A DNA stretch of 64,000 nt from Platycnemis pennipes. Its lineage: Eukaryota > Arthropoda > Insecta > Odonata > Platycnemididae. The translations under genes and the position numbers were made by a program. How positions within the stretch are numbered: the first letter of the stretch is position 1; each line of letters starts with the position of its first letter. The stretch lies in the NCBI GenBank assembly GCA_933228895.1, contig OW121857.1, forward strand, positions 434,001 through 498,000. Direction: 5' to 3'. Positions 31,710 to 43,270 of this stretch are shown here, piece after piece. Below the pieces are notes generated by a model, which did no database searches, was not told the DNA's origin, and saw nothing but the letters and a program-made list of their open reading frames with translations.

Positions 31710-31877
31710 GGAATGGCACGAAGGCACGTGGTAAAAATGATGCAACCCCGTCCCGCATTTATTCGTCGCCGAAACCTCGGAGGAAGTTGAGTTGTCAGAA
31801 TTATTCGGACAAGCTTCGAAGCTTGGCGGATGAGCTGAAATGCTTGACTGAGGGAATGAGTTCATCCTCTCGGCCTG
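31710..31877 (+). CDS. ETAA1-like gene, exon 3
   Basis: The exon lies between TTGGCAG and CCTG|GTTAGT and encodes 56 codons. It starts at codon position two, matching the phase left open by exon 2 some 20.6 kb upstream. It reads A-T-P-S then K-P-R-R-K-L-S-C, followed by L-R-S-L-A-D-E-L-K-C-L. In ETAA1 a C-T-P-S...K-x-R-x-K-x-S-C segment is followed by an L-x-x-L-A-x-x-F-D-x-N-M-E-E helix in the same order, so the match extends beyond composition. No further exon is recognised to the right; the RPA-binding motif is not seen and presumably lies outside the window. Confidence 0.5.
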
Positions 31878-31884
31878 GTTAGTG

Positions 31885-34090
31885 GTCTTTCCTTTTTCTA
31901 TTCCTGGGGATTCTTTATCTCCCAGTGTTGATGTGGGCATGGGAAAAATTCACACACAAATTCAAATTGATTTCAATGTTAAGAGATTCCATGAATAGCA
32001 AGCACATATCCCAAATGGCTGAGGGGTTTGCAATTCACCAAATTAAAAGAAATGGTGAGAGTTGGTTTTTCTTCCATGGTGAAAAAATTTCCTTCTCTTT
32101 GTATCCAATAATGACACTGGCATGAAGTGTGTTCTATATGAAAAGGAAATAAATGTAATCATCCAGGGTTAATATATGCTAACGCTGGATGATTATATTG
32201 TTTATGTATTATATTGTAATAGATTGTTAACCTTATACAGTAGAACCACGGTTGTGCGAGTATGGCCTCTTGAGAGGTCCCCGCCATTACGAGAGATTGC
32301 AGGGGCACTGTCAATCGACCCTATGGTTGCCATATAAAAAATTATGGTTTTTACGAGACCCTTTTGGTGTTGGCCCCCGCCATTGCGAGAGTTTCCGTCA
32401 CCGGCAAACAAACGCCAAAAGTGGCCAACGTCTGCCATAGCTTGTGATCTGTTAGCAATGCAATTAATATGAAGTGTTGCATATCAACTGCACGTTACAA
32501 ATCACCATCCGATTAATTTATTGCTAATATTGGTGGGAATACTGCAGTATTAGCAGTTAGGAATATGTATTTGTTCTTCTTTAGTTTGCTGGGCGGTGGA
32601 GAGCACACTCGCACGTCTGTGAGTTGAGAGCATTTCCAAGATGTACACCATGGCCCAAAAACACTTAAGTGTCGGAAGGGAAAAACGGCAAGCCACTCAA
32701 TTGTCTCTCCTAAATTTGTTTTCATATTTTCTTTCACTCTATATTTGTCAATGTTGAACATTTTCATAAGTTAATTTTATAATTTACGAGATTATTGAAG
32801 CTAGCAAATTATTATTTGTTACCTATACTTGTAACTGCTTGATGTAATGTGATGAACGCGGTGCCAAAGGAGCAGCGCTCTTACTTTCTTGACTTTCAAT
32901 AAGTCTATATTCCTTTCTCTGTTTTGCTGCCTTTATTCACCAATTATATGAACTAATACTTAGCACAAATGTTGGTATAGGAGGGCTCTTCATTAGACCC
33001 ATTTTTTCAGTCCTTTGTATCATACTACCCTTGCGTATATACACCTGACAAAATTACTGTACATACGTTGAGGGCCTAACGAATTCTTTAAAAAGAACTT
33101 ATTGTGATACAACTGCTATTTCAATAAAATTGTTATACATGATAAAGCAGATTGCTTTTCAATGTAGACATTACATCAGATGAAAGGAAACGCCCTCCAA
33201 GGCAGGATCCCTTCCACCACTTCCACGGTCTCTTTTCGTCTGCTGAAACAAATGCGATACGTTATTTCAAATGGCTTCCGCGAAATGTCACGAAGAACGT
33301 TAATAATAGATCATAAAAATTAAGACCAACCAAGGGAAAGCGTGAAGTCTAGTATTAAAGGTGATACAATTTTGATTTATCAGTTATGGTTTAAATTTTT
33401 GGTGGAACTAATCAAAATTATAGAATGAACATTTAAAAATGGAACGAGCATTAGAAAAGAGTAGCTTGGTCAGTTGTGCATTTGGGAAAATGGTCTGCAA
33501 TTTGAGACTTTTTGCATTTTTTGGAGCAGGTACGTTGCTTTTTGATCTAATGGTTAGGTGGTAAATTAAGTAGGGATATGAATTACTGCAAAACTTTCCC
33601 CTTCCTTCGGGATTTGTGCTCAAACTCTCCAGATGGAAATACTTCCGCCACCACACCAACTCAATTCCTAGAAAATTGTTGACAATAGGTTTCATTCAAC
33701 TTTTCACTACCACCTACCTGGTACTTTGTGGAAAATGGCGAAACATTTTTTACCGAAACATTGCTTCATAACCTGCCTAGATATTATCCCATTCCTAATG
33801 TTTATTTTCCCATTCTGAGAATCATAATAATTTTGACATATTAATTTCTGGTACTTCGTGTACACTGGAGTTATTCTGCAACTTGAACTAAACATAAAAA
33901 TTGAAGACCATACAATTACAAAGACCGCCAAAATGGACTACGACTAACTTACAGATCAGCCACTTTCAATGGCGCATGCATTTCGATTTACCACTAGACC
34001 TAATTTGATAAAATTATTTGTTACCTGCCTAGGTTTCTCCCAAATCATGTCTTATCTATACAGTTGTGGCAACAGCAGAGGAGTGAGGCT
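31885..34090. other. Intronic or intergenic sequence, no gene recognised
   Basis: Contains a short inverted repeat ATCATCCAGGGTTA...TAACGCTGGATGAT (about 32158-32191) and, at about 32238, TACAGTAGAACCACGGTTGTG, which resembles a pogo/Tigger terminus without a visible partner. Otherwise AT-rich. Further exons of the ETAA1-like gene could hide here, but none is convincing. Confidence 0.4.
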
Positions 34091-34099
34091 TTAGTACAC

Positions 34100-35289
34100 A
34101 TTAATAAGTCTTAAGTTGTGAAAAAGCTTGACGCCGTTGCATCAGTAAAGCATTTTTCTGAAACATACTGTGGGGAATCTTCAACAATATTACACATCAA
34201 GAAGCTGAAAGAGAAAATCCTCAAAATTTTACTGTTAAAGTGACACGAAGAAATGGATGACAGAGAGAGAAACTATGAAAGAAGATTTATGTGCGGATTA
34301 AGATTGCATGGTATTGATTGTGTCAAAGTAAAGGGCTTAGTTAGTATTTCTGACGAAATGCTAATGAAGCAAGCTGAACAATTTCAGAAACAGATATAAT
34401 CTTAAGGACGTGATGTGGGAAAGTTTGTGTGCATGTAGTAGTGTTTCACAATCAGTTCTATAACATGCATGGTTTAAATTGTGTCCTGCTTTAAGGTTTG
34501 ATGTAGAAGAAATAATTGGGGATCTCACAGAATTTCATGTTTCTAAGGATAATCATATGATGATGGAGTTGGTTAACTATGCAAACAGCATCCAAAACCG
34601 TGAATTAAAGAAAATGGAATTGGTACATTTAAAGGAATGGATAGATAGCGACCACGTTACTCTCACCACACAACATTTCACAGATGATGAAATCATTGAT
34701 ATGGTAAATATTGACAGTAAATCCCAGTGAGGATGAAGATGATGAGCCTGAAATTGTTGAAGGAAGACTGCTATTGATAATGGTCTTTAAAGAATCATCC
34801 AGCCCGGTCACTCGTGACATAGTGATGCAGCTACCGTATAAATGACACCCACACGTTGAAATCGTGCTGAATCAGCTGATAACAAATAAAGCTAGGTATG
34901 AAATATGTTGCGCGAAGCACAGCAAAAGAAATATCAAATTTTATGTACCCTTTTCCAATAATAATTTTATAATTTTAAACATGCAGCAACATGATGCACT
35001 CCATGCTTAGATTTCATTATTTTTACTCACTATGCAACTTCAATACTTTTAAGTAATAACTTTGTGAATTAAGAAACCATTTCTTTCTGATTATTCTCAG
35101 TAACTTTTAAAAAGTATGTTCAAAAAATGGCAAACGATTATATTTTGTTATAAATAATTGACTCCCTTCAATGAAAACATCCCGGACGTCAAAAATAGAC
35201 CAATTGCCATGCAATACCTATAGACCGGCAAAATCCCTAATCCGGCATCACTTGGGTCCCGAAAGTGCCGGTTTAAAGGTGCTCAACTG
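34100..35289 (+). pseudogene. pogo/Tigger-type transposase relic 1 with right terminus
   Basis: Frames at about 34190-34400 resemble the helix-turn-helix to DDE linker (H-I-K-K-L-K-E-K-I and a later I-S-D-E-M-L-M-K-Q-A). 34479-34730 matches the C-terminal acidic tail of Tigger/jerky proteins, with W-I-D-S-D then F-T-D-D-E-I-I-D-M-V. At 35250-35289 a GC-rich end closing in GTGCTCAACTG next to TA looks like the right TIR. The central DDE domain is missing, as is the left end. Confidence 0.6.
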
Positions 35290-35699
35290 TACCTCTGTAT
35301 TTTCGAAAAACCTCCACACTTCTTACTGAGAATACACTCCCATAATGAGCCAACTACGTCCAAGGAGTAAAATATTCAGCGGATTCAGCTATTTTGTTAG
35401 CGAAAATGATAGTAAATAGTAAAACTAATCTCTGGTCTAACAAGGGAAGGTTCCCAACTGTAACCGGCGGATCGCGATCAAACTTCGTAGGGTGGTAGAA
35501 AACGAAAATTTAATTAGATACATTTCTTCGGAAATGCGTCCAATAGGCCTTAGTTTTCGAGATATTTGCATTCGAAAATCGTGAAAAACCCCCTAAAAAT
35601 GCGCACGACGCAACCCGCCATACACCGCGTGGCGCTTTATTATCGTTTATGTTAGCGCTATGTTATATTATAGTTTAAATTACCAGAACCCGAAAGAAG

Positions 35700-35760
35700 T
35701 TGTGGCTTGGTGGTAACGTCTTCGGATACTTCTAATTTTCATCCGGTTCGAGGCTCCCGA
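35700..35760 (+). repeat. tRNA-like pol III promoter segment
   Basis: TGGCTTGGTGG (35703-35713) fits the A box and CCGGTTCGAGGCTCC (about 35742-35756) the B box, at a tRNA-like distance. No cloverleaf acceptor stem is evident, so this is a SINE head or tRNA relic. Confidence 0.45.
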
Positions 35761-36818
35761 AAGGCAAATTGTTTTTCTCCTCCGTAAGTTGCATTTTTTT
35801 TTGTCGCGCCCGCATTTCATCGCAGTAAAATCGTGCGATAAAAATTCGAGTTACGTCACGAAAATGTTTATAAAGGAGAACGTTACATAAATGTTTAAAA
35901 AGGAGAACGTATTGCGGCTTCGTATGTACAAATGTCGTAGCGTCTAGCAGTAGGTCTTATTGAGACTTAAGGCTTCAGCCATAAGTGCTAGGAGAAAAGC
36001 CAGAATATGTGTGTTCACTCCCGCTGAGCACAGTTAGAACAACCCAAGGGTTATTGCGACGAACAGGGTGTCTACCAGTCGGGAAAAGTCGGGAATTTAT
36101 TAGCGTCGGGAAAAATTCTGGAAAAGGTCGGTAATTCGCTGAAAAATAATCAAAAATCGGGAAAAATGGTTGCTTGCAAATCGTCAGGATAAAAATTGGA
36201 ACGGCAGACATAGCATTACGAAATGAGATATTGTTTCCCTTTTTCTTTATTTGTCATTATCAAAGAGGTGTTATTTTAAACCTCTGGTCAGTATTTGTGA
36301 GTTCGTGACTTTCGTCGTTCGATTGCACTAGACATGGGCACCGTTTCCTGCATGCCGCCGCGTGACAAATCGGCTTGGTCGGTTGCAGGTTGAAGATCGT
36401 ATACTTTGAATGCTATTTCGAAAGAATGACCTTGACCGTGGTTATTACAATGCTCCCAAAGATTCAGGCGATCCATAGATCGTACTCTAGTACGATTGTG
36501 ACATTTTGCGTTTTGCCATGCCTCTGAGGGTGTAACTCGATTAAATTCCACTAGAAATATTATATTTAAACCATCGCGTCCTAAGTTTCTATGCTGCGCA
36601 TCATCATAATCGGGTGGGATTAATTAACTTCACTGTGTAATTGGAATGTTTTTTTTCTCTCATCCATTCAGTAAAGCTTACCGTTTGCCATTTTGTTATA
36701 AGCAATTTCCCATTGAATTGTGTTGCTTTTATACGCAAGCATAACGTCTTCGTGAAATAACAGAGATCAGGCCCTGGAAAGTAAAAACATTATATTACGG
36801 TTTCCCGGCGGATTAGAC

Positions 36819-37017
36819 GAGTGAAAGTTTCTCGGGTCTTCCACCGGGTCAAAAGCTCCATCTCTGCCAACGTTTCCGAAAACGACTAGTTTTCCATCTT
36901 CAGGGCTGTGAAGATGTCCCTGGCTCACAGCCCTAAAGATGGAAAACGAGTCGTTTTCCGAAACGTAGGCAGAGATGGAGCCTTTGTCCCGGTGGAAGAC
37001 TCGAGAAACTTTCACTC
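36819..37017. repeat. Foldback hairpin with 90-nt arms
   Basis: The left arm 36819-36908 and right arm 36928-37017 are inverse copies over 90 nt with about seven mismatches and no gaps, around a 19-nt loop. Arm motifs include CTTCCACCGGG, CTCCATCTCTGCC and GTTTTCCATCTT. A relative lies at 2735-2890. Imperfect direct repeats (ATTATATTACGGTTTC / ATCATATTACGTTGTC) lie just outside the arms and may be an old target duplication. A transcript would fold into long near-perfect double-stranded RNA. Confidence 0.9.
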
Positions 37018-37388
37018 ATCATATTACGTTGTCGCTGACGACGCCATACGTGCCGCGGCCGACGAATATGTCGTTAGCTCCTGGATGATATACTACTGGA
37101 GAACTCACCATTTGCCGGCTAGTGCGGTGGAATGTCTTTGTTATTCATCTGATGGTGAGCTCGCTAGCTCGAAAGCCGTCGAAAAGTCTAGTTCATCTGT
37201 CGGCATGCGCGAGTTTGCAACAAAATCGTTCGTTTTTACTGGAGAACTCGGCATTCGCCATCTCGAGTTGAGTTGGTTCGTCAGTCATCGAGTTGGTGTG
37301 TGCTCAAGAGGTGCCTTTGGTTGGACTGGCGAAGGACATCATTTCATTCAAAGGCTCCTTTCACACGGGACGGGGCGAATCCGACCGC

Positions 37389-38214
37389 CGTGTACGGCGC
37401 ACAGTGGTGCAGGATCCCTAATACTTGGTATTTATGAGTCTAGAAAAACTTTCTATATAGGGTTTTTGTGCATATAAGTTAGATGCATCGATTGACGAAT
37501 ACAAAACCATCTTAAGTAAAGACATATCGCTGTTGCTACTCCTCTAGTAGATAAGATAAAAAGTTGCACTGGTAACAAGTGCATCATATGAAAACGAGCA
37601 GTCACAGCTTCACCTTCAATTCTCTCTAATATAACATGTATTGCCTCGATTCTTGTTCTGAAAAATGGGTTTTGTAACTGAAGGAGAGTGCTATTTAATT
37701 GTTTATTAATAGATAGCAAAAATAATTTGCAAAATTATTTTTTTACATAATTTCTTGTTCAGAAATAAAGAAGTTTTTTTGAAAATTCACTTTTATATTT
37801 TTGCAAAATAATTAATTTGTGAAAATATTAAACTGAATTTGTGTTCAGAGATCGCAAAAACCTTTGTGCTATAATTTTTAATGAAACGAGAATTTTGAGT
37901 TTGTGTAAATCCAAGTAATAAAAATATTGCAAATACTTTTGTGAAAAAAGTAGTTAGCGAAAATATGAAGATCACATTAGCATTCAGCGACTGAAAAACT
38001 TATATTTGTTCATATTAATCGTGATTTTTTAAATAAGTGTTAATTTAAGCAAAAAAATTGCAAAACTTTTTAAGAAAAAATTAGTTTACGAAAGTTTTGA
38101 ATCTAAATTCATATTCAGCGACCTCGAAAACCTATATATACCAAATTTCATATAAATTGAACATTTTTTAATCCAAAATACCAATTATTAGGGATCCCAC
38201 ACCGCTGTGTGGCG
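37389..38214. mobile_element. MITE-like unit with ~45-bp inverted ends
   Basis: GCACAGTGGTGCAGGATCCC followed by TAATACTTGGTAT on the left pairs with the inverse GGGATCCCACACCGCTGTGT at about 38192-38211. The 0.8-kb body is very AT-rich and non-coding. The target duplication is unclear. Confidence 0.6.
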
Positions 38215-38535
38215 TGCCGCTGTGCATTCCTCAAAAACAGCTGTAAATGTCACAGTACAGTCCATTTTGAGTATAAGGCACTTACTTTCTAGTAGGAGTT
38301 TAATCATGAATGAAGTAGATAAGGTGCTGTGATCGTACTTTGAATAATGTGGATATAATAAGATGGCCAATTCCAAGTGAAAAATTGGACAGGACTGGGC
38401 ATTGAACTATTGACCGTCACGATGACACATTAAGAAATTAGCCTTTAGTGTCTGGAATTTTAAAATTTTTGTCTTGAAAAGTCTTGAAAAAGTCTTGAAT
38501 TTCTTTTTCATATATTAGTAGACACCATGGACGAA

Positions 38536-39580
38536 GGTTTCTGCAGCTTTCAAGGGTTTCCATTTGCCAGTGACATTTTGCATTATGTAGACTGAAAAAA
38601 GATGGGGTGCAGCAACCAAGAATCGGTCATGGCAACCAACTTTGTTGGATACTGGGGCGCCGTCCAATTATTTGGTTGAGAGAGCCATTTTAAAATGCTA
38701 CATCGGACTTTGCTGCACTAACCAACTTCCTTGGATCCACAGTTTTCGAGTAGTGGGCTCTCACATCCAACTATAGTGGAATCATCAAGTAATTGTTCTG
38801 TTGTCTTGACTACGTATTCACTCCTTCTCTTGGATACCCATTATTGAATATGAGGTAGTTTTATTATCATACAGAAATTGCAAGTTAACCTAGTCATTAT
38901 GTTCGCATATTTTTATTAATGAATCACGAATGTATTCGTTTCTACCGAAGGACACACAGATTCATATATTATCCGGTAGTACGCTAACAAACTGCAAGTC
39001 TGAAGGCCACACACGAATTATTCTTCAGCATTCTCACAAAGGTGACCGGCTGGAAAGTTTGTAAGTTACCACTATTTAGACAGATCGTCTTCCCAACTGA
39101 CAATGATTAATTTCTAAACACAATATATACAACTCGTCTCAATCAAAACACGCATTACTACTTCCATTGCAAATTATTCTATCAATATCACCATTGTATT
39201 TGACTCCTCGCTGCTAATACACTGCCACCGAATTATATTCTCCATTAACATATTTAATTTCTTCTAAATCAATCAACTGAAATATTTAAAAAAAACCTTC
39301 ATCACCACAGTCGTTGAAATTTAAATAACATTTTATACTTTTATCTTTAGTGCTATTTCCACTGACATAGCCTTTAACTTCTCTAAAACTGTTGGCATCG
39401 TTACGTAATAAACATTATAATAATCGTTTAAACCATAAACAATAATCATTTACGGTGTATAGATGAAAGTAAAATATTGCACGCGGGAAACTCCTTTCTC
39501 TGAAGTACAATGTTATATTTTCACGCAGTTGACAGCTGTAAGCATCATAAGCAACTGCATTGTCACACTTTTTACAGAAA
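38536..39580. other. No recognisable gene
   Basis: Interior of the Harbinger-like element after the nested hAT-like unit. Mixed AT-rich sequence with 'aaccaac(t)ttgtTGGAT' words near 38640-38740 and no coding motif. Confidence 0.4.
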
Positions 39581-39735
39581 TGTGTCCATGTTGCATTGAT
39601 TATAGAAATAACAATGCACTTTGAAAATATTGCTCAGCAGAATGTGTCAATTGTTGCATTGATTGTAGAAACAACAATGCACTTTGAAACTATTGCTCAG
39701 CAGATCCTGGTAACAATTGCAATGATTGTCCAATC
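39581..39735 (+). repeat. 62-bp tandem duplication
   Basis: The unit beginning TGTGTCNATTGTTGCATTG and ending TTGCTCAGCAGA occurs at about 39581 and 39643, with a partial third start at about 39708. It precedes the Cys-rich frame. Confidence 0.8.
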
Positions 39736-39778
39736 CAACTAGTTGGAGCTAGACTCTTTGCAAGAGCATTAAATTAAA

Positions 39779-39988
39779 TTGTTTGCTATGCTTGGTACGC
39801 CTCAAAAGTTGACCGAAGATCTTGAAGTGTTCGTTAACATAAATGACGTTTCATTTCCTGAAGATGTGGTAAAAAAATTATGTGACTGTGGCAATGGAGC
39901 ATTTATTAAGTGTTTTTGGTGTAAAAAGTATTTTTGTTTTTCCTGTTTTTATGATAATTATCACCCAAGTGACTGTTCTGGGGAATAA
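39779..39988 (+). CDS. Small Cys-rich zinc-finger-like frame, unknown
   Basis: A 69-codon frame ends with C-D-C-G, then K-C-F-W-C-K-K, F-C-F-S-C-F-Y, Y-H-P-S-D-C. The C-x-C...C-x2-C...C-x2-C...H-x3-C spacing suits a cross-brace zinc site. Cys-rich C-termini of this sort end several DNA transposases, so this may be the last exon of a lost transposase in the Harbinger-like element. I do not recognise the N-terminal half, and no splice acceptor is certain. It may also be non-coding. Confidence 0.35.
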   Translation: MFAMLGTPQKLTEDLEVFVNINDVSFPEDVVKKLCDCGNGAFIKCFWCKKYFCFSCFYDNYHPSDCSGE

Positions 39989-40800
39989 AATTACGAAATA
40001 TTTATGCATAATTTCTTACAGTGAACACTTATACATTCACAAAATAAAGTGAATCTTTAAAGCTTTTAATTTGCTTACATAAAATATTGTGTGCCAAGTT
40101 TAAATGTGTAAGCTATATTTTTTTTAGGAATTGTGAATATTTACCCAGAATTTATCCTTGAAATTCAAGATGTGCATTCCAAGACAACTATTTGATAATG
40201 GTGTATGGAAAATAGAGGTAAAGTTGTTGAGGTTTACTTAAAAAACTAGGAAAATTAATGAACGAAATTCGGGGACTATAAATTTTTCAAAAAGGTCTAT
40301 TACCAATTCAGGAAAAAAGTGAAGAACCCTGTCTATCTAACGTCGAGGGATGCCCATTTCATGCAATAATTTTGTTACAGCTTTTATTCAACGAGCTTCG
40401 TCTGCAACTTAAAGCATCAAGGCAAATGTCCACTCAGCTTACGAACGCGTGTACCGATACTAGAGTCGTGGTAACTGTTCTGACGAGTGGTGAATACAGG
40501 CAATGCCGCACACAAAGCATTAGTTTGTTTATGAGCCTCACAATGACCCATCCTCACTCCATCGCTGGCCTTATCGAAGATTACCCCGAGGAAGGAGAAG
40601 GGGCTGCGTGTGTGTATTGCGGGTTGCGCCGTGAGTAATTTTTTTAGGGGTTTTTAACGATTTTCGAATGCAAATATCTCGAAAACTAAGGCCTATTGGA
40701 CGCATTTCCGAAGACAAGTATCTAATTAATTTTCGTTTTCTACTACCCTACAAAGTTTAATCGCGATCCGCCGGTTACAGTTGGGAACCTTCCCTTGTAA

Positions 40801-41300
40801 GTAGAACTTGCAAACCCACTTAAGCCTCTCAGATGAACTCCTTCATACCCACGTACAAGATTACCATCTGACACAGCTATTATACCTAAATCCGAAGATT
40901 TGTTATATTTTAGGGTTCAAATGATATTTTAAGGGGAATTTAGCCTATTCTGACCTCATTTGATCCATCGGTTCTCCATGAAATCTCGATATTTTTGTAA
41001 CTGTACCCTTAGAAAATTACATTGCGTTTATTTTCATGCTTGCGCCTCATGGCAGTCATCTGTTTTTTTGAGAGTATCTTAGCTGCGAATTGTAATTCCA
41101 CCATTCTTAAACAATTATTGCCATCACTCCATATTTACATTATTTGTTATCACATTTTTGAAGCTGAAGACATCAGTCAGTGAAATAAGCTTAACTTCTG
41201 CATAAGTTAACTGTATATTTATTCAATGGCCTTATATGATTTAATTATATGGCCTTTGCAAGTAAAAATGAACGCAAGCATAAATTAGATGATTAATTTT
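40801..41300. other. No recognisable gene
   Basis: AT-rich spacer between the Harbinger-like element and Tigger relic 2. Confidence 0.45.
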
Positions 41301-42058
41301 AGGCGCACGATGGAAACGACAAAACCTAAAAAAAGGCAGCTGGTGACAACTGAAACTGAATTAATTTAATCAATTTCCAAGCCATTGATGAGGGAAGGCG
41401 AAACATATATGTGGCTGAGACCTTTAGAATACCACCATCCACCCTGAATTCCATTAAAAAAACATAAAGAAACTGATGAAGCAACATATTGAGGATGCAT
41501 AAATAAAAAATCTTGGGTAGTGAAAAGTGAACAGTTAGACAGGCACATATTTGATTGGTTGATGTAAGGTAGAGCCAGAAATATTCCTGTATCTGGATCT
41601 TTTGTACAGCAAAAGGCAAGAGAAGGCAAGAAAAAAAACTTTGCAGACCATTTTACTGGGGCGTAAACATGGTGTCCACTGACCGGGAAAACCTGGAAAA
41701 TGGGGATTTATCCGTGAATTTTCAATGCAGGGAATTGTTCGTGGATTATTCGTGATTTTCTGGTCTGAGTTGGGAATTTTAAAAATTCTTAATTCAAGAC
41801 AAAAAGTCCTTATTTTATAAATAGGATAAAGAACGATGACTTTAAGATATGGGTTTCCCGTTGGTGTGAATGAATGAATAAATAAACGACGGAAAAGTAG
41901 TTAGGCTCAATGTATCGTCAGCGCTGTGTGGATCGGAGACGTTCAACTGTTCGACTGTCGAACGGATGCCTTCAACGTCACGTCAAGTGCCCTTTGTTCT
42001 CATTCATTGCACATCTGACTAAGTCCATGATACGCAAACATATGCCTAACGTGTATTG

Positions 42059-42440
42059 ATGGCCGGATCGGATCTGTCGGATCCAAAGATCCACGGATCT
42101 TTCATTTTACTCGGTTCCGGATTCGGATCCAAAGACACGGTATAAAATCGGATCCGGATCGTAGATTTTAAATTTTCGCGGCCTAGCGATCGAAGTGCCC
42201 CGTGAATGGAATGTAGGTGCGGTAGATATTGACAAGAAGAGGATGTGTAACTCAGGTCACGAAATTAGATGAAAATGTTCCCGTGCAACTAGAAGTAAAA
42301 TAAAGAAATATGACTTTTCCCCATACCCCGGTATCGCGGGAAAAATTACGTAGGATGTCACGCGGGTAGCCTACATTCACCGGGATCGGGCTGACAACGA
42401 GAGCTAGTTTACTGTGCGAAGTTCGATCCGTATCGCAGTT
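42059..42440 (+). repeat. tRNA-tailed SINE-like repeat, copy 1
   Basis: A GGATCCGGATC-rich head, a TTTTAAATTT box, GTGAATGGAATGTA, a GACAAGAAGAGG box, TGTCACGCGGGT and CGCCTACATTCNCC in that order are shared with the copy at 42571-42970. The 3' end (42390-42440) reads GAGCTAGTTTACTGTGCGAAGTTCGATCC, a degenerate tRNA body with a B box. Confidence 0.7.
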
Positions 42441-42570
42441 TTATTTTTCTTTAAGTCATTGCATCGAAAATGTTATCATCTTCAATTTCAAACCATTACA
42501 TCTGAGTACTCACTTTATTATACTTTTGTTGTTTAAATTAGATTTACAAATGTATAATTAATAAATTAAG

Positions 42571-42970
42571 GATGGTCGGGTTGGATCCACGGGTCTTTCA
42601 TTTCATTCGCTACTGAAATCATATCCAGGGACAGTAAAAATTCAGATCCGGATCGGGGATTTTAAATTTCTCGGCTTAGTGAGCGATGCGCCCCGCGAAT
42701 GGAATGTACGTACGTATGGTAGATACTGACAAGGAGAGGTTGTGTAACTTGGTCATGAAATGAGAAGATTTTTTCCGTGCCACAAAAACACAAAAAAAAA
42801 TACTCGTGACTTTTTTCTCCATAGGCCCGGATGCGCGAGAAAAAAAATAAAGCCGAATGTCACGCGGGTCGCCTACATTCGCCAGATTCTCGTGAACCTA
42901 TGATAGCGTAGTTGTTAAAAATGAGGGCTAGTGTACTGCAGGTCGCGAGTCCGATCCTTAACCCTGCATA
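42571..42970 (+). repeat. tRNA-tailed SINE-like repeat, copy 2
   Basis: It matches 42059-42440 box for box at roughly 75-80% by eye, in direct orientation about 510 bp downstream. The tail (42900-42967) carries an A box TAGCGTAGTTG and B box GAGTCCGATCC with GTACTGCAGG between, which recalls the anticodon loop of tRNA-Cys (GCA). Confidence 0.7.
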
Positions 42971-43270
42971 GGAATACAGGCTACGCTGTATTCCTACGGG
43001 AATGCAAGTAGGCAGTTAAAAAAAGTAGATTATCAGAAATTTTATGTGAATTTATAATTTAAAAAAATAAAAAAATTTGGCGTTAGTGAAAGGATTAGAA
43101 AAAATTTTTAATTGCAGAATTAAATTGTGTTAACTGGACAATATATTTTTGAGTGACGCATTTGTAAATCTAGTTTAAACGATAGAAGTACAAAAAAGTC
43201 AGTACCACGCAAAAAGTTTGGAAATGAAGGATGATAAACTTTTTGATTCAATGGCTGAAAGAAAAATTTT

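Larger units (their letters stand above)
36064..38529. mobile_element. hAT-like element with 6-bp duplication (CAGGGTGTCTACC end)
   Basis: It starts CAGGGTGTCTACC, ends TAGTAGACACCATG and is flanked by a perfect 6-bp duplication GACGAA (36058-36063, 38530-38535). Near the left end CGGGAAAAxTCGGGAA words repeat, and near the right end CTTGAAAAxGTCTTGAA words. The same asymmetrical pattern occurs in the element at 41668-44508, which encodes a hAT C-terminus. This copy has no recognised transposase but contains the long hairpin and a further MITE-like unit. Confidence 0.7.
35441..40797. mobile_element. Harbinger-like long-TIR element (CAAGGGAAGG ends, TSD TAA)
   Basis: The left end CAAGGGAAGGTTCCCAACTG and right end CAGTTGGGAACCTTCCCTTG are exact inverse copies. 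The inverted repeats extend about 193 bp (35441-35634, 40605-40797), and TAA flanks both sides (35438-35440, 40798-40800). A 3-bp TWA duplication is typical of PIF/Harbinger. The interior holds a tRNA-like segment, an inserted hAT-like element (36064-38529), a tandem duplication and a Cys-rich frame; no Harbinger transposase is recognised. A 21-bp direct repeat 'aatgttta(t/a)aaaggagaacgt' occurs twice at about 35863-35910. Confidence 0.72.

Noticed and set aside
34479..34730. Downstream exon of the ETAA1-like gene
   Set aside because: The W-I-D-S-D...F-T-D-D-E-I pattern fits the Tigger/jerky C-terminal tail, and adjacent sequence has other Tigger-like pieces and a TA-flanked end.
36908..37477. 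A 189-codon plus-strand open frame
   Set aside because: Its first third is the right arm of the hairpin repeat and its end runs into a MITE-like terminus; no motif in the middle. Chance frame in a GC-richer stretch.
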